The notes below the pieces were generated by a model. That model ran no database searches, was not told the origin of the DNA, and saw only the letters and a list, made by a program, of their open reading frames with translations. This document shows, piece by piece, positions 23,247 through 33,645 of a DNA stretch of 64,000 nt. The stretch spans positions 1 through 64,000 of the forward strand of contig NZ_QDFY01000015.1 in NCBI RefSeq assembly GCF_003347635.1, in the 5' to 3' direction. Both the position numbers and the translations under genes were made by a program. The stretch's first letter is position 1. Each line of letters opens with the position of its first letter. Origin of the DNA: Sphingosinicella terrae (GTDB taxonomy: Bacteria; Pseudomonadota; Alphaproteobacteria; Sphingomonadales; Sphingomonadaceae).

Positions 23247-24653
23247 TCACACCACCCCGAAGGCGAGCATCGCGTCGGCGACCTTCTTGAAGCCGGCGAT
23301 GTTGGCGCCCTTCACATAGTCGATATGGCCGCCGCTCTCCTCGCCATATTCCAGGCAGCGCTGGTGGATGCCGTCCATGATGTCGCGCAGCAGCTGCTGG
23401 AGCTGATCTTCCTTCCAGCTGATCCGGGCGCTGTTCTGGCTCATCTCCAGGCCCGAGACGGCGACGCCGCCGGCATTGGAGGCCTTGCCGGGGGCATAGA
23501 GGATGCGGGCGTCCCGGAAGACGTGGACGCCTTCCAGGTCGGTCGGCATGTTCGCCCCTTCGGAGATGCCGATGCAGCCATTGGCGACGAGCGTACGGGC
23601 ATCCTCGCCGAGCAGCTCGTTCTGGGTCGCGCACGGCAGGGCGACGTCGCAGGGGACGCCCCAGGGCCGCTTGCCGGCGTGGAAGGTCGCGCTCCTATAT
23701 TCCTCGGCATATTGGCTGATCCGGCCGCGCCGCCGGGTCTTGTGGGTCTTCACCCACTCGATCTTCTCCTGGGTGATGCCCTCGGGATCGTGGACGAAGC
23801 CCTCGCTGTCCGACAAGGTCAGCACCTTGCCGCCGAGCTGGTTGATCTTCTCGGCCGCGTGGGTGGCGACATTGCCCGATCCGGAGATGACGGCCGTCTT
23901 GCCGGCGAGGTCCAGCCCCTTGGTCCTGAGCATGTTCTCGAGGAAGTAGACGGCGCCATAGCCGGTCGCCTCGGTGCGGATCAGCGATCCGCCATATTCC
24001 ATGCCCTTGCCGGTCAGGACGCCCTCGAAGCTGTTGGTGATGCGCTTGTACTGGCCGAACATGTAGCCGATCTCGCGGGAACCGACTCCGATGTCGCCCG
24101 CCGGCACGTCCACGTCCGCGCCGATATGGCGATAGAGCTCCGTCATGAAGCTCTGGCAGAAGCGCATGATCTCGCCGTCGCTCTTGCCCTTGGGATTGAA
24201 ATTGGCGCCGCCCTTGCCGCCGCCCATCGGCAGACCCGTCAGCGCGTTCTTGAAGGTCTGCTCGAAGGCGAGGAACTTCAGGATCGATTCGTTGACGCTG
24301 GGGTGGAAGCGGATGCCGCCCTTATAAGGACCGATCGCATTGTTGTTCTGAACCCGGTAGCCGCGCTGGACGCGGATATTGTGATTATCGTCCTCCCAGC
24401 AGACCCGGAAGGAGACGACGCGGTCGGGTTCGGCGATCCGGCGCAGGATCTGCCAGCGATGATATTGCTCCTTGTCGGCGATGAACTCGAAAATGTCCTC
24501 GGCGACTTCCTGGACCGCCTGCACGAATTCGGGCTGGCCCGGATTGCGGCGCTTCACCCCCTCCATGAATCCGTTCAGGTCGACATGCTCGGAATTGCGC
24601 GGCTCTGCGATCAAAACGGCATCCACGGTCGGACCGTCACCACCCCTGTTCAT
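23247..24653 (-). CDS. gdhA: NADP-specific glutamate dehydrogenase
   Basis: The protein of about 468 residues is a hexameric-type glutamate dehydrogenase: VQNNNAIGPYKGGIRFHPSVN, the catalytic-lysine region GLPMGGGKGGANF, PAGDIGVGSREIGYMFGQYK, and the nucleotide-binding ISGSGNVATHAAEK. It interconverts 2-oxoglutarate plus ammonia and glutamate. I chose the ATG giving MNRGGDG, preceded by GGGAGA; an ATG ten codons upstream is also possible. It lies between adk and the lacI-type gene, inside the stretch that separates adk from rpsM. Confidence 0.95.
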   Translation of the reverse strand: MNRGGDGPTVDAVLIAEPRNSEHVDLNGFMEGVKRRNPGQPEFVQAVQEVAEDIFEFIADKEQYHRWQILRRIAEPDRVVSFRVCWEDDNHNIRVQRGYRVQNNNAIGPYKGGIRFHPSVNESILKFLAFEQTFKNALTGLPMGGGKGGANFNPKGKSDGEIMRFCQSFMTELYRHIGADVDVPAGDIGVGSREIGYMFGQYKRITNSFEGVLTGKGMEYGGSLIRTEATGYGAVYFLENMLRTKGLDLAGKTAVISGSGNVATHAAEKINQLGGKVLTLSDSEGFVHDPEGITQEKIEWVKTHKTRRRGRISQYAEEYRSATFHAGKRPWGVPCDVALPCATQNELLGEDARTLVANGCIGISEGANMPTDLEGVHVFRDARILYAPGKASNAGGVAVSGLEMSQNSARISWKEDQLQQLLRDIMDGIHQRCLEYGEESGGHIDYVKGANIAGFKKVADAMLAFGVV

Positions 24654-24815
24654 TCCCCAATCTCCCTCGATCGGTCCGGCCACCCGCCGGACTCGTCAAT
24701 GGAGCGAGCATAGCATTTTTTACGCGCGGAGAAGCCCCACGGGACGAAGATGGCTGCCGGCGCGACGAGAAGGAGATCGGGGCGCGAGGCGGCGGCCGGC
24801 CGAACGGGCTCGCCG

Positions 24816-25469
24816 TCAGGCGGCCCCGTCGAGGATCGCGTCGATCTGGGCGCCTACCTCGGCGATCGGGGCCATGCCGTCGACCCGGCGGACAAGGCCT
24901 CTCGTCTCGTAGAAGGGGAGGATTGGCGCTGTCTTGGCGCGATATTCGGCCATGCGCGTGCGGACCGTCTCGGCATTGTCGTCCGGACGACGCTTGAACT
25001 CATGGCTGCCGCAGACGTCGCACGTATCCTGGACCTTCGGCAGCTTGTAGCGGTCGTGATAGCCCTCGCCGCAGGTGGCGCAGGTGAATCGGCCGGTGAT
25101 GCGGTCGACCAGCGCCTCCTCGTCGACGGTCAGCTCGACGACGTAGTCGAGCTTCTCGCCGCGCTCGTCGAGCAGCAGGTCGAGCGCCTCGGCCTGGGCC
25201 TGGGTGCGCGGATAGCCGTCGAAGATGGCGCCGCCATGTGCCCCGGCGGAATCGAGCCGCTCACCGATGAGCGCAGAGACGATCGCATCGGAGACGAGTT
25301 CCCCCGCCTCCATCACCGCCTTGGCCTGCAGCCCGACCGGCGTGCCGGCCTTGACCGCCGCGCGGAGCATGTCGCCGGTGGAGAGCTGGACCATGCCCCG
25401 CTCCTCGACCAGGCGCGACGCCTGCGTCCCCTTTCCCGCCCCCGGCGGGCCCAGCAGGATGATGTTCAT
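24816..25469 (-). CDS. adk: Adenylate kinase (zinc-lid type)
   Basis: The 217-residue protein starts MNIILLGPPGAGKGTQASRL (P-loop) and has the AMP-site GDMLRAAV and GYPRTQAQAEAL blocks. The lid carries four cysteines (CATCGEGYH and CDVCGSHEF), a metal-binding lid. It keeps ATP, ADP and AMP in equilibrium. It follows secY by 33 bases, as is typical, and is the last gene of the superoperon here, since rpsM has been displaced by about 9 kb. Confidence 0.97.
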   Translation of the reverse strand: MNIILLGPPGAGKGTQASRLVEERGMVQLSTGDMLRAAVKAGTPVGLQAKAVMEAGELVSDAIVSALIGERLDSAGAHGGAIFDGYPRTQAQAEALDLLLDERGEKLDYVVELTVDEEALVDRITGRFTCATCGEGYHDRYKLPKVQDTCDVCGSHEFKRRPDDNAETVRTRMAEYRAKTAPILPFYETRGLVRRVDGMAPIAEVGAQIDAILDGAA

Positions 25470-25502
25470 CGGATCGGACTCCCGGTCGGGGCGACGCTGC
25501 GG

Positions 25503-26867
25503 TCAGCGTCCTCTCAGGCCGCCGCCTTTCAGCTTCGCCTTCTTGATCAGGTCGCCATATTGGTGGGCGATCAGGTGGCTCTGGATCTGCGAGACGGTAT
25601 CCATCGTCACGTTGACGACGATGATCAGGCTGGTGCCGCCGAGATAGAAGGGGATGCCTGCCCGCGCGATCAGCCATTCGGGGATGAGGCAGGTCAGGGT
25701 GAGGTAGGCGGCGCCCACCACGGTGACACGGGTGAGGACGTAATCGAGATACTCCTCGGTGCGCTTGCCCGGGCGGATGCCGGGGATGAAACCGCCATAT
25801 TTCTTGAGATTCTCCGCCGTCTCCTCGGGATTGAACACGACCGAGGTGTAGAAGAAGCAGAAGAAGACGATGCCGGCGCCGTAGAGGAACATGTAGAGCG
25901 GCGCGCCGTGCTGCAGCGCGGTCGTCACCGTGATGACGAACTCGCTCCACCAGGTGTCGCCGGTCTGATCCTGGCCGGCGAATTGCGCGATGGTCAGCGG
26001 CATCAGCAGCAGCGACGAGGCGAAGATCGGCGGGATGACGTTGGCGGTATTGACCTTGAGCGGCAGGTGCGAGCGCTCCTGCTGGATCTGGCCGCGCGCG
26101 GTCTGGCGCTTGGGATATTGGATCAGCACCCGGCGCTGGGCGCGCTCCATGAAGCAGATGAACAGGATCAGGACCACCGCCAGGGCGACGATGACCAGGA
26201 TGACGAACGGATCGAGGCTGCCGGTGCGGCCGCCCTCGAACATCTGCGCAAGCGCGGTCGGCAGCTGGGCGACGATGCCCGCCATGATGATCAGCGAGAT
26301 GCCGTTGCCTACGCCGCGGCTGGTGATCTGCTCGCCGAGCCACATCAGGAACATGGTGCCGCCGACGAGGCTGATGACGACGGTGATGCGGAACATCATG
26401 CCGGGATCGATCACGGCCGATCCGCCGCCCCAAGTCTCCAGCGCCACCGCCATGAAATAGCCCTGGATGGCGCAGAGCAGGACGGTGCCGTAGCGCGTAT
26501 ACTGGTTGATCTTCTTGCGGCCGCTCTCGCCCTCCTTCTTGAGGGCGGCAAGGGTCGGCGACATGCTGCTGGCGAGCTGCATGACGATCGAGGCGGTGAT
26601 GTAGGGCATCACCCCCAAGGCAATCAGGCTCATGCGCTCGAGGCTTCCGCCCGAGAACATGTTGAAGAAGTCGAGGACACCGCCGCGGGTCGTCTCGAAC
26701 AGGGTGCCGAGCGCGCGCGGGTCGATGCCGGGCAGCGGCACGAAGGAGAGCATCCGGAAAACGATGAGGGCGCCGAGCGTGAACCAGAGCCTTTTCTTGA
26801 GGTCGGTCGCCTTGGCGAAGTTCGCCAGGCTGAGGCTGGCTGCCATCTGTTCGGCTGCGGATGCCAT
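25503..26867 (-). CDS. secY: Protein translocase subunit SecY
   Basis: The 454-residue membrane protein has ten membrane segments and the usual landmarks: the plug-region FFNMFSGGSLERMSLIALGVMPYI, QYTRYGTVLL, GNGISLIIMAGIV, and FIPGIRPGKRTEEYL in the late cytoplasmic loop. It forms the protein-conducting channel with SecE and SecG. It lies between rplO and adk. Confidence 0.97.
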   Translation of the reverse strand: MASAAEQMAASLSLANFAKATDLKKRLWFTLGALIVFRMLSFVPLPGIDPRALGTLFETTRGGVLDFFNMFSGGSLERMSLIALGVMPYITASIVMQLASSMSPTLAALKKEGESGRKKINQYTRYGTVLLCAIQGYFMAVALETWGGGSAVIDPGMMFRITVVISLVGGTMFLMWLGEQITSRGVGNGISLIIMAGIVAQLPTALAQMFEGGRTGSLDPFVILVIVALAVVLILFICFMERAQRRVLIQYPKRQTARGQIQQERSHLPLKVNTANVIPPIFASSLLLMPLTIAQFAGQDQTGDTWWSEFVITVTTALQHGAPLYMFLYGAGIVFFCFFYTSVVFNPEETAENLKKYGGFIPGIRPGKRTEEYLDYVLTRVTVVGAAYLTLTCLIPEWLIARAGIPFYLGGTSLIIVVNVTMDTVSQIQSHLIAHQYGDLIKKAKLKGGGLRGR

Positions 26868-26972
26868 AGAATATCAGTCCTGAAAATCGTGCGGCGGCGG
26901 ATGACCGAATGGCCCCCCGCCGCCCCATATAGTCACCGTATCGGTCTTGTCAGCCTTTGCGGCCGCGAAAGC

Positions 26973-27500
26973 TCAGGCTTCGGCCTTGGTCCGGCGCTGG
27001 CCCTTGCCCTTCTTGGCGGCGGCCTTCTCGGCGGGATCGGCGCGCTCGATCAGCTCGACCGAGCCGCCGGCACCTTCGATCGCCTGGCGCGCACCGGCCG
27101 AGATTCCGGCAACGCGGACCGCCAGCTTCGCCTTCAGTTCGCCCTTGCCGAGGATGCGGACGCCGTCCTTGCCGCCGCGGGCGAGGCCGGCGGCCTTGAG
27201 CGCATCATGGTCGAGCGTGCCCTTGGCGTCGAGCTTGCCGGCGTCGATCGCCTTCTGGATCGCGCCTACGTTCACCTCAGCATAATCCCTGGCGAAGATG
27301 TTGTTGAAGCCGCGCTTCGGCAGCCGCATGTGGAGCGGCATCTGGCCGCCCTCGAAGCCCCAGATCGAGACGCCGGAGCGGCTCTTCTGGCCCTTCTGGC
27401 CGCGGCCGGCAGTCTTGCCCAGGCCGGAGCCGATGCCGCGGCCGACGCGCACCCGGCTCTTGCGGGCGCCCTTGTTGTCGCGAAGATCGTTCAGTTTCAT
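26973..27500 (-). CDS. rplO: 50S ribosomal protein L15
   Basis: The 175-residue protein begins [26 protein letters not shown] and has the [16 protein letters not shown] block. The C-terminal part is longer than in E. coli (144) and ends in a Lys/Ala-rich tail. I chose the ATG of MKLNDLRDN; three codons upstream another ATG is open. The gap to rpmD (154 bases) holds a palindromic repeat. Confidence 0.97.
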   Translation of the reverse strand: MKLNDLRDNKGARKSRVRVGRGIGSGLGKTAGRGQKGQKSRSGVSIWGFEGGQMPLHMRLPKRGFNNIFARDYAEVNVGAIQKAIDAGKLDAKGTLDHDALKAAGLARGGKDGVRILGKGELKAKLAVRVAGISAGARQAIEGAGGSVELIERADPAEKAAAKKGKGQRRTKAEA

Positions 27501-27557
27501 ATCTTGCACTCGCTTTCGCTATGTTCGCGCAAGGCCCGGATGTCCGGACCCGATTTC

Positions 27558-27642
27558 GACACCCCAGCGGGAAGCTGGGATCTCGTTGGCTTCTCGCCGC
27601 TGCCGCATGGGCAGGGAGATCCCGGACCAGGTCCGGGATGAC
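27558..27642. repeat. REP-like palindromic element between rpmD and rplO
   Basis: The 85-base stretch contains two hairpins, CCCAGC-GGGAA-GCTGGG and ATCCCGGA-CCAGG-TCCGGGAT, and ends in GGGATGAC, with a related GACACCCC at the other edge. The layout resembles the element at 36652-36725 and the GTCAT-bounded extragenic repeats common in alphaproteobacteria. Confidence 0.5.
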
Positions 27643-27654
27643 GGAGCAGCCGCG

Positions 27655-27831
27655 CTACTCCGCCACATTCACCATATGCTGCACCTTGCGGATCATGCCG
27701 CGCACCTCGGGGGTGTCGTCGAGCTCGACCGTCCGATGCATCTTGTTGAGGCCAAGTCCGATCAGCGTCTTGCGCTGGTCGGGGGTGCGGCGGATCGGCG
27801 ATCCGGTCTGCGTGATCTTCAGCTTCGCCAC
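27655..27831 (-). CDS. rpmD: 50S ribosomal protein L30 (GTG start)
   Basis: This short gene starts at GTG, eight bases after a GGAG embedded in the end of rpsE. The 58-residue product reads [19 protein letters not shown], then [26 protein letters not shown], the standard L30 fold and length. It lies in its canonical place between rpsE (five-base gap) and rplO. Confidence 0.95.
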   Translation of the reverse strand: MAKLKITQTGSPIRRTPDQRKTLIGLGLNKMHRTVELDDTPEVRGMIRKVQHMVNVAE

Positions 27832-27836
27832 GTCGA

Positions 27837-28580
27837 TTACTCCGTCACCGCCTCGGCCTGGGCCTCGGCCTCGGCTCCGGACAGGCCCTCGCGGCGCGCC
27901 ATCAGGTCGGCAATCTTCTTGCCGCGACGCTGCGCCACCGACTTCGGGCTGGTCTGGTCGCCGAGCGCCTCGAAGGTCGCGCGGATCATGTTGTAGGGAT
28001 TGGAGGTGCCGACCGACTTGGTGACCACGTCGGCGACGCCCAGGCTCTCGAAGACGGCACGCATCGGACCGCCGGCGATGATGCCGGTGCCCTGCGGGGC
28101 CGAGCGGACATAGACGCGGCCGGCGCCGAAATGGCCCATCCCGTCATGGTGCAGGGTGCGGCCCTCGCGCAGCGGCACGCGGACCATCGCCTTCTTGGCC
28201 GCCGCGGTCGCCTTGGAGATCGCCTCGGGCACTTCGCGCGCCTTGCCGTGGCCGAAGCCTGCGCGGCCCTTGCCGTCGCCGACCACGACCAGAGCCGCGA
28301 AGCCGAAGCGCTTGCCGCCCTTCACGGTCTTGGAGACGCGGTTGATGTGGACCAGCTTCTCGATCAGCTCCTCGCCGCCATCGTCGTCGCGGCCCGGACC
28401 GCCACGGCGGTCGTCGCGCCGGCCGCGGCCGCCGCGGCCGCCGTCGCGTCCGCCGCCCCGGCCGCCACGCCCACCGCGCTCGCGGCGCGGCTCGGCCGTC
28501 GCCTGGACGGTCTCCGCGGCCCCGGTCGGCGGGCTGGACTGCTCCGCAGCGCCGGGGGTCTGGTTGTTCTCGTCAGCCAT
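27837..28580 (-). CDS. rpsE: 30S ribosomal protein S5 with an RGG-rich N-terminal extension
   Basis: The 247-residue protein has the S5 core from about residue 70 ([52 protein letters not shown]). Before it is a low-complexity segment of about 65 residues rich in Arg, Gly and Asp, with several RGG and GRGG repeats, absent from E. coli S5 (167 residues). RGG-type segments often bind RNA. The start has the neighbouring rplR stop three bases away. Confidence 0.96.
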   Translation of the reverse strand: MADENNQTPGAAEQSSPPTGAAETVQATAEPRRERGGRGGRGGGRDGGRGGRGRRDDRRGGPGRDDDGGEELIEKLVHINRVSKTVKGGKRFGFAALVVVGDGKGRAGFGHGKAREVPEAISKATAAAKKAMVRVPLREGRTLHHDGMGHFGAGRVYVRSAPQGTGIIAGGPMRAVFESLGVADVVTKSVGTSNPYNMIRATFEALGDQTSPKSVAQRRGKKIADLMARREGLSGAEAEAQAEAVTE

Positions 28581-28583
28581 TTC

Positions 28584-28937
28584 TTAAAACTCCAATCCGC
28601 CCTCGCGCGCCGCGTCGGCAAGAGCCTTCACGCGCCCGTGGAACAGGAAACCGCCGCGGTCGAAGACCACGCGGGTGACGCCGGCGGCCTTCGCCCGCTC
28701 GGCGATGCGGCGGCCGACTTCCTGCGCGGAGGCGATGGTCGCGCCGGTCGTCGCCCGGGCTTCCTTCTCCAGCGTCGAAGCGGCAGCGACGGTACGGCCC
28801 TCCGCGTCCAGGATGACCTGGGCGTAGATATGCCGACCGGAACGGTGGATCGACAGGCGCGGCCGATCGCCGGCGCGCTGGCGAAGCGAGGTGCGGACGC
28901 GCTGGCGCCTCTTCTCGAAGGGGTTGAATCTCGCCAT
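28584..28937 (-). CDS. rplR: 50S ribosomal protein L18
   Basis: The 117-residue protein has the L18 blocks [27 protein letters not shown] and [20 protein letters not shown]. It binds 5S rRNA. Start and stop are two bases from rplF and three from rpsE. Confidence 0.97.
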   Translation of the reverse strand: MARFNPFEKRRQRVRTSLRQRAGDRPRLSIHRSGRHIYAQVILDAEGRTVAAASTLEKEARATTGATIASAQEVGRRIAERAKAAGVTRVVFDRGGFLFHGRVKALADAAREGGLEF

Positions 28938-28939
28938 GG

Positions 28940-29473
28940 CTATTTCTTCTTGCCTTCTTTGCGGAAGATAAACTCGCCGCGATACTTGATGCCCTTGCCC
29001 TTGTAGGGCTCGGGCTTGCGCCAGCGCCGGATCTCGGCGGCGAGCTGTCCGACCTTCTGGCGGTCATTGCCCGAGATCTCGACCGTCGTCTGGTCCGGCG
29101 TCTTCACCTCGAGGCCTTCCGGCACCGCGATGTTGACGTCGTGGCTGTAGCCGAGCTGCAGGCGAAGATTCTTGCCCTGCGCCGCGGCGCGGTAGCCGAC
29201 GCCGGTAATCTCGAGGACCTTGGTGAAGCCCTCGGTGACGCCGGTGACCAGGTTCTGCACCAGAGTGCGGTGCATGCCCCAGAAGGAACGGGCGCGCTTG
29301 CTCTCATTGGCCGGGCGGACGACGATGCGGCCGTCCTCGATGCCGTAGCTGATATCCTCGAGCATCGGCATGGTGAGGGTACCGCGCGGACCCTTGACGG
29401 TCAGCACGGAGCCCTCGGCCGACGCCGAGACGTTCGCCGGCAGCGCCACCGGCACCTTTCCGATGCGGCTCAT
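28940..29473 (-). CDS. rplF: 50S ribosomal protein L6
   Basis: The 177-residue protein begins [21 protein letters not shown] and contains [18 protein letters not shown] and [26 protein letters not shown], the normal bacterial L6. Its ATG overlaps the rpsH stop by one base, so the two are translationally coupled. Confidence 0.98.
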   Translation of the reverse strand: MSRIGKVPVALPANVSASAEGSVLTVKGPRGTLTMPMLEDISYGIEDGRIVVRPANESKRARSFWGMHRTLVQNLVTGVTEGFTKVLEITGVGYRAAAQGKNLRLQLGYSHDVNIAVPEGLEVKTPDQTTVEISGNDRQKVGQLAAEIRRWRKPEPYKGKGIKYRGEFIFRKEGKKK

Positions 29474-29868
29474 CAGAACACCTCCGCAAGCACTTCGCCG
29501 CCGACATTCTGCTGACGCGCCTCGGCGTCGGACAGAACGCCCTTTGGCGTCGAGACGATGGTGATGCCCAGCCCGTTGCGCACCCGCGGCAGCTCCTGGG
29601 CGCCGGAATAGACCCGGCGGCCCGGCTTGGAGACGCGCGACAGATGCTGGATCGCGGGCTGGCCCTCGAAATATTTCAGCTCGATCCGCAGGCCGCGATG
29701 CTGCCCGAGGGCTTCCTCGCGATAGCCGCGGATATAGCCTTCGCGCTGGAGGACATCGAGGACGCGGGCGCGCAGCTTGGACGCGGGGCTGACCACGCTG
29801 TCCTTGCGCGCCTGCTGGCCATTGCGGATGCGGGTGAGCATATCACCCAAAGGATCGGTCATCGGCAT
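29473..29868 (-). CDS. rpsH: 30S ribosomal protein S8
   Basis: The 131-residue protein has the S8 N terminus [19 protein letters not shown] and the C-terminal [22 protein letters not shown]8 is a primary 16S rRNA binder and in many bacteria a repressor of the spc operon mRNA; no site was examined here. Ten bases separate it from rpsN. Confidence 0.98.
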   Translation of the reverse strand: MPMTDPLGDMLTRIRNGQQARKDSVVSPASKLRARVLDVLQREGYIRGYREEALGQHRGLRIELKYFEGQPAIQHLSRVSKPGRRVYSGAQELPRVRNGLGITIVSTPKGVLSDAEARQQNVGGEVLAEVF

Positions 29869-29878
29869 GATCTAACCC

Positions 29879-30184
29879 TTACCAGCTCGACTTGGTGAGG
29901 CCCGGGATCAGGCCCTTGTTGCCAAGCTCGCGCAGCATGACGCGCGACAGCTTGAACTTGCGATAATAAGCCCGTGAACGCCCGGTGAGCTCGCAGCGGT
30001 TGCGGACCCGGGTCGGGTTCGCGTTGCGCGGCAGCTCGGCCATCTTGAGGCGCGCGATCAGGCGCTCGGTGTCGTCGCGGGACTCGTCGTCCGCGATCGC
30101 CTTGAGCTTCGCATACTGGCCGGCATATTTCTTCACCAGCTTCTTGCGACGCTCGTTCTTGTTGATCGAACTCAGTTTCGCCAT
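29879..30184 (-). CDS. rpsN: 30S ribosomal protein S14
   Basis: The 101-residue, zinc-free long form of S14: [17 protein letters not shown], then [21 protein letters not shown] and the [15 protein letters not shown] end. It lacks the CxxC pairs of the short form, as is usual in alphaproteobacteria. Confidence 0.98.
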   Translation of the reverse strand: MAKLSSINKNERRKKLVKKYAGQYAKLKAIADDESRDDTERLIARLKMAELPRNANPTRVRNRCELTGRSRAYYRKFKLSRVMLRELGNKGLIPGLTKSSW

Positions 30185-30224
30185 GACTTAAGTTCTCTTC
30201 CTTCTCTCTCGAGCAGGGTCGGCC

Positions 30225-30806
30225 TCAGGCCGCCTGCTTCTGCTCCTGCTCGGCCGGGAACGGGAAGTTGAAGAGGCGCAGCAGCTCGCGCGCCTCGTCG
30301 TCCGTCTTCGCGGTCGTGGTGACGATGATGTCCATCCCGCGCACCTTGTCGATGCGGTCGTAGTTGATCTCCGGGAAGACGATCTGCTCGCGAAGGCCCA
30401 TGGCATAGTTGCCCCGGCCGTCGAACGAGCGCGGATTGAGTCCGCGGAAGTCGCGAACGCGCGGCAGCGCGATCGTGACCAGCCGGTCCAGGAACTCGTA
30501 CATGCGCTCCCGGCGCAGCGTGACCTTGACGCCGATCGGCATGCCTTCGCGCAGCTTGAACTGGGCGATCGACTTCTTCGCCTTGGTGATTACCGGCTTC
30601 TGGCCTGCGATCAGCTCCATCTCGGCGGCGGCGGTCTCGACGCGCTTCTTGTCCTGGGTCGCCTCGCCGACGCCCATGTTGAGGACGATCTTGTCGATCC
30701 GCGGGACCTCGAGCCGGTTCTTGTAACCGAACTTTTCGATCATCGCCTGGACGATGCGCTCGTCATAATCGCGCCTCAGGCGCGGCAGGTACTTGGCATC
30801 AGCCAT
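30225..30806 (-). CDS. rplE: 50S ribosomal protein L5
   Basis: The 193-residue protein has [44 protein letters not shown] and [21 protein letters not shown], a normal L5 with a slightly longer basic C terminus. It contacts 5S rRNA and P-site tRNA. Its start overlaps the end of rplX by eight bases. Confidence 0.98.
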   Translation of the reverse strand: MADAKYLPRLRRDYDERIVQAMIEKFGYKNRLEVPRIDKIVLNMGVGEATQDKKRVETAAAEMELIAGQKPVITKAKKSIAQFKLREGMPIGVKVTLRRERMYEFLDRLVTIALPRVRDFRGLNPRSFDGRGNYAMGLREQIVFPEINYDRIDKVRGMDIIVTTTAKTDDEARELLRLFNFPFPAEQEQKQAA

Positions 30807-31116
30807 TGATCAGCTCCCCGGACCGCACTGCGACGCGGACCTTCTTTCCCTCGCGCTCCTCGAAGCGGACGCGCGTCGGCTTGCCCGTCTTCGGATCCTC
30901 GAGCGCCACCTTGGACACGTGCAGCGGCGCCTCGCGGCGCTCGATGCCGCCCTGCGGATCGGCCTGGGTGGGCTTGCGGTGACGGGCGGCGACATTGACG
31001 CCGGACACCACCACCTTGCCCTCCTTGGGCATCGACTTCACGACTTCGCCATGCTTGCCCTTGTCCTTGCCGGACAGGACCACGACGCGGTCGCCCTTCT
31101 TGATCTTCGCGGCCAT
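30799..31116 (-). CDS. rplX: 50S ribosomal protein L24
   Basis: The 105-residue protein starts [23 protein letters not shown] (KOW motif) and ends near VRSGELING. The start is the ATG that overlaps the rplN stop by one base (TAATG); the longer upstream frame lies inside rplN. It is an early assembly protein of the large subunit. Confidence 0.97.
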   Translation of the reverse strand: MAAKIKKGDRVVVLSGKDKGKHGEVVKSMPKEGKVVVSGVNVAARHRKPTQADPQGGIERREAPLHVSKVALEDPKTGKPTRVRFEEREGKKVRVAVRSGELING

Positions 31117-31484
31117 TACAAAACCTCCGGCGCGAGACTGATGATCTTCATGTGCTTCTTCGCGCGCAGCTCGCGCACGACCGGGCCGAAGATGCGAGTG
31201 CCGATCGGCTCCTGGTTGTTGTTGACCAGGACCGCGGCGTTCGAATCGAAACGGATCGTCGAGCCGTCCGGACGATGGATGTCCTTGGCGGTGCGGACGA
31301 TGACCGCCTTGTGGACGTCGCCCTTCTTGACGCGGCCGCGCGGGGCGGCCTCCTTGACGGAGACGACGATGATATCGCCGACACCGGCGAAGCGGCGCTT
31401 CGAGCCGCCCAGCACCTTGATGCACTGGACGCGCTTGGCGCCGCTATTGTCAGCGACGTCGAGGTTGGACTGCATCTGGATCAT
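31116..31484 (-). CDS. rplN: 50S ribosomal protein L14
   Basis: The 122-residue protein reads [19 protein letters not shown], with [21 protein letters not shown] and [10 protein letters not shown]; length and sequence are the bacterial standard. It lies 85 bases after rpsQ and is coupled to rplX. Confidence 0.98.
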   Translation of the reverse strand: MIQMQSNLDVADNSGAKRVQCIKVLGGSKRRFAGVGDIIVVSVKEAAPRGRVKKGDVHKAVIVRTAKDIHRPDGSTIRFDSNAAVLVNNNQEPIGTRIFGPVVRELRAKKHMKIISLAPEVL

Positions 31485-31569
31485 CGATCCATTCCTTCTT
31501 CACTTCAACCGGAACGCGTCCGGCGATCAGCTTCAACATGCCGCCCCGGCGGACCGGAGCGTCTTACCC

Positions 31570-31890
31570 TCAGGCCTCGGCGCCTTCGGCCTCGACCTTC
31601 TCGGCGCGGGCCTTGTCGGCGGCCTTGGAACCGGCCTGCGAAGCGGCGGCGCCGGAATCGGCCGTGCCGATCACGCGCCAGGTCTTCAGCTTCGAGATCG
31701 GCCGGGTCTCCTCGATCCGGACGATCTGGCCTTCCTTGAACTCGTTGCCCTCGTCATGGGCGTGGTACTTCTTCGACCGCTTGATGATCTTGCCGTAGAG
31801 CGGGTGCTTCACCCGCCGCTCGACACGCACCACCACCGTCTTGTCGGTCTTGTCGGACACGATCGTGCCGGTCAGGACGCGCTTGGGCAT
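31570..31890 (-). CDS. rpsQ: 30S ribosomal protein S17 with a low-complexity tail
   Basis: The first 75 residues are ordinary S17 ([46 protein letters not shown]). A tail of about 30 residues rich in Ala, Glu and Lys follows, giving 106 residues instead of the usual 80-90. It lies between rpmC and rplN. Confidence 0.97.
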   Translation of the reverse strand: MPKRVLTGTIVSDKTDKTVVVRVERRVKHPLYGKIIKRSKKYHAHDEGNEFKEGQIVRIEETRPISKLKTWRVIGTADSGAAASQAGSKAADKARAEKVEAEGAEA

Positions 31891-31902
31891 CTCGTCTTCT
31901 CC

Positions 31903-32112
31903 TTACGCCTTGGCCTGAGCGGCGCGGGCGCGTTCGTTCTGGAGCGTGCGGATGCGGGCGATGGTGCGGCGCACCTCGCGCACCCGCGACGGCTTCTCGA
32001 TCTGGTTCGTCGCCGCCTGAAAGCGCAGGTTGAACTGCTCACGCTTCAGCTGCGCCAGCTCCTCCCCGAGCTGATCGTCGCTGCGGCTGCGAAGGTCTTC
32101 AGTGTTGGCCAT
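31903..32112 (-). CDS. rpmC: 50S ribosomal protein L29
   Basis: The 69-residue helical protein has [20 protein letters not shown] and [10 protein letters not shown], the L29 core. It sits near the exit of the peptide tunnel. Two bases separate it from rplP. Confidence 0.97.
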   Translation of the reverse strand: MANTEDLRSRSDDQLGEELAQLKREQFNLRFQAATNQIEKPSRVREVRRTIARIRTLQNERARAAQAKA

Positions 32113-32114
32113 GA

Positions 32115-32546
32115 TCAGGCGTCCTCAAGCAGCGATTCGCCAAGGCGGGCGACCACCTTGGTCTTGATGGGCAGCTTCTCCGCGGCGCGCTCGAACGCGG
32201 CCTTGGCGAGCGGACCGGGGATTCCGTCCAGCTCGAACAGGATCCGACCCGGCTTCACCCGCGCTGCCCAATATTCAGGGCTGCCCTTGCCCGAGCCCAT
32301 GCGGACCTCGGCCGGCTTCGACGAGATCGGCAGATCCGGGAAGATGCGGATCCACAAACGCCCCTGGCGCTTGATGTGGCGGGTGATCGCGCGGCGAGCC
32401 GCCTCGATCTGGCGCGCCGTGATCCGCTCCGGCTCCATCGCCTTGAGGCCGTAGGCGCCGAAGTTCAGCGCCGTGCCGCCCTTGGCATCGCCATGGATAC
32501 GGCCCTTGTGGGCCTTGCGGAACTTGGTGCGTTTGGGTTGCAGCAT
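32115..32546 (-). CDS. rplP: 50S ribosomal protein L16
   Basis: The 143-residue protein begins [19 protein letters not shown] and contains [22 protein letters not shown] and [20 protein letters not shown], including the Arg of the GKGSPE region near the A site. Standard length is 136-144. Confidence 0.98.
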   Translation of the reverse strand: MLQPKRTKFRKAHKGRIHGDAKGGTALNFGAYGLKAMEPERITARQIEAARRAITRHIKRQGRLWIRIFPDLPISSKPAEVRMGSGKGSPEYWAARVKPGRILFELDGIPGPLAKAAFERAAEKLPIKTKVVARLGESLLEDA

Positions 32547-32566
32547 TGTTCTCTATCCCAATGAGC

Positions 32567-33262
32567 TCAGCGGGCCGGACGGACGCCGGAGGTTTGAGCC
32601 TCCATCATCAGCCGGTCCTGGGCGAGCGGATCGTGGCCCAGGATCTCGCCCTTGAAGATCCAGACCTTGACGCCGCAGACGCCATAGGCGGTGTGTGCGG
32701 TAGCCTCGGCATAGTCGACGTTGGCGCGCAGCGTATGCAGCGGAACGCGGCCTTCGCGATACCATTCGGTCCGGGCGATCTCGGCGCCGCCGAGCCGTCC
32801 CGAACATGTAATGCGGATTCCTTCCGCGCCAAGGCGCAGCGCCGACTGGACGGCGCGCTTCATGGCCCGGCGGAACGCGACGCGGCGCTCGAGTTGGTCG
32901 GCGACACCCTGCGCGACCAGCCGCGAGTCGATCTCCGGCTTGCGGATCTCGACGATGTTGAGGCTGACGTCGGACGAGGTCATCGCGCCGAGCTGCTTGC
33001 GGAGCTTCTCGATGTCGGCGCCCTTCTTGCCGATGATCACGCCGGGGCGCGCCGCATAGATGGAGACGCGGCACAGCTTGGCCGGACGCTCGATCACCAC
33101 CTTGGAGATGGCCGCCTGCGGCAGCGCCTCCATGATGAAGCGGCGGATCTTGAGATCCTCGAGCAGCAGCCGGCCGTAATCGTCGCCTTCGGCGAACCAG
33201 CGGCTGTCCCAGGTCCGGTTGATCTGCAGCCTGAGGCCGATCGGAGAGGATTTCTGACCCAT
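32567..33262 (-). CDS. rpsC: 30S ribosomal protein S3
   Basis: The 231-residue protein starts [22 protein letters not shown] and has the KH domain [18 protein letters not shown] and the C-terminal [18 protein letters not shown]. It lies at the mRNA entry of the small subunit. Two bases separate it from rplV. Confidence 0.98.
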   Translation of the reverse strand: MGQKSSPIGLRLQINRTWDSRWFAEGDDYGRLLLEDLKIRRFIMEALPQAAISKVVIERPAKLCRVSIYAARPGVIIGKKGADIEKLRKQLGAMTSSDVSLNIVEIRKPEIDSRLVAQGVADQLERRVAFRRAMKRAVQSALRLGAEGIRITCSGRLGGAEIARTEWYREGRVPLHTLRANVDYAEATAHTAYGVCGVKVWIFKGEILGHDPLAQDRLMMEAQTSGVRPAR

Positions 33263-33264
33263 GC

Positions 33265-33642
33265 TTACGCTTCCTGCTGCTCGCGGACGACGATGCGCAC
33301 GCGGCTGAACGGTTTGACGATCCGGGCCGAGCGGCCGCGGGCCCGCGGGTTCCAGCGCTTCATCGACAGGCTCTTGCCGACGCTGGCCTCCGCGACGACG
33401 AGGCTGTCGACGTCGAGATTGTGGTTGTTCTCGGCATTGGCGATCGCCGAGGCGAGCACCTTCCTGACGTCGCGCGCCATCGCCTTGGGCGAGAAGGTGA
33501 GGATGCTGAGCGCCTCCTCGGCCTTCTTGCCGCGGATCAGGCCGGCGACGAGGTTGAGCTTCTGCGCCGAGCCGCGGATCTGCGTGCCGACGGCGAGCGC
33601 CTCGTTCTCGGCGACCCGGCGGGGAGCCTTTTCCTTGCCCAT
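33265..33642 (-). CDS. rplV: 50S ribosomal protein L22
   Basis: The 125-residue protein has [39 protein letters not shown] and [20 protein letters not shown]. The last block is the beta-hairpin that reaches into the exit tunnel. A normal member of the S10 cluster. Confidence 0.98.
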   Translation of the reverse strand: MGKEKAPRRVAENEALAVGTQIRGSAQKLNLVAGLIRGKKAEEALSILTFSPKAMARDVRKVLASAIANAENNHNLDVDSLVVAEASVGKSLSMKRWNPRARGRSARIVKPFSRVRIVVREQQEA

Positions 33643-33645
33643 GGC

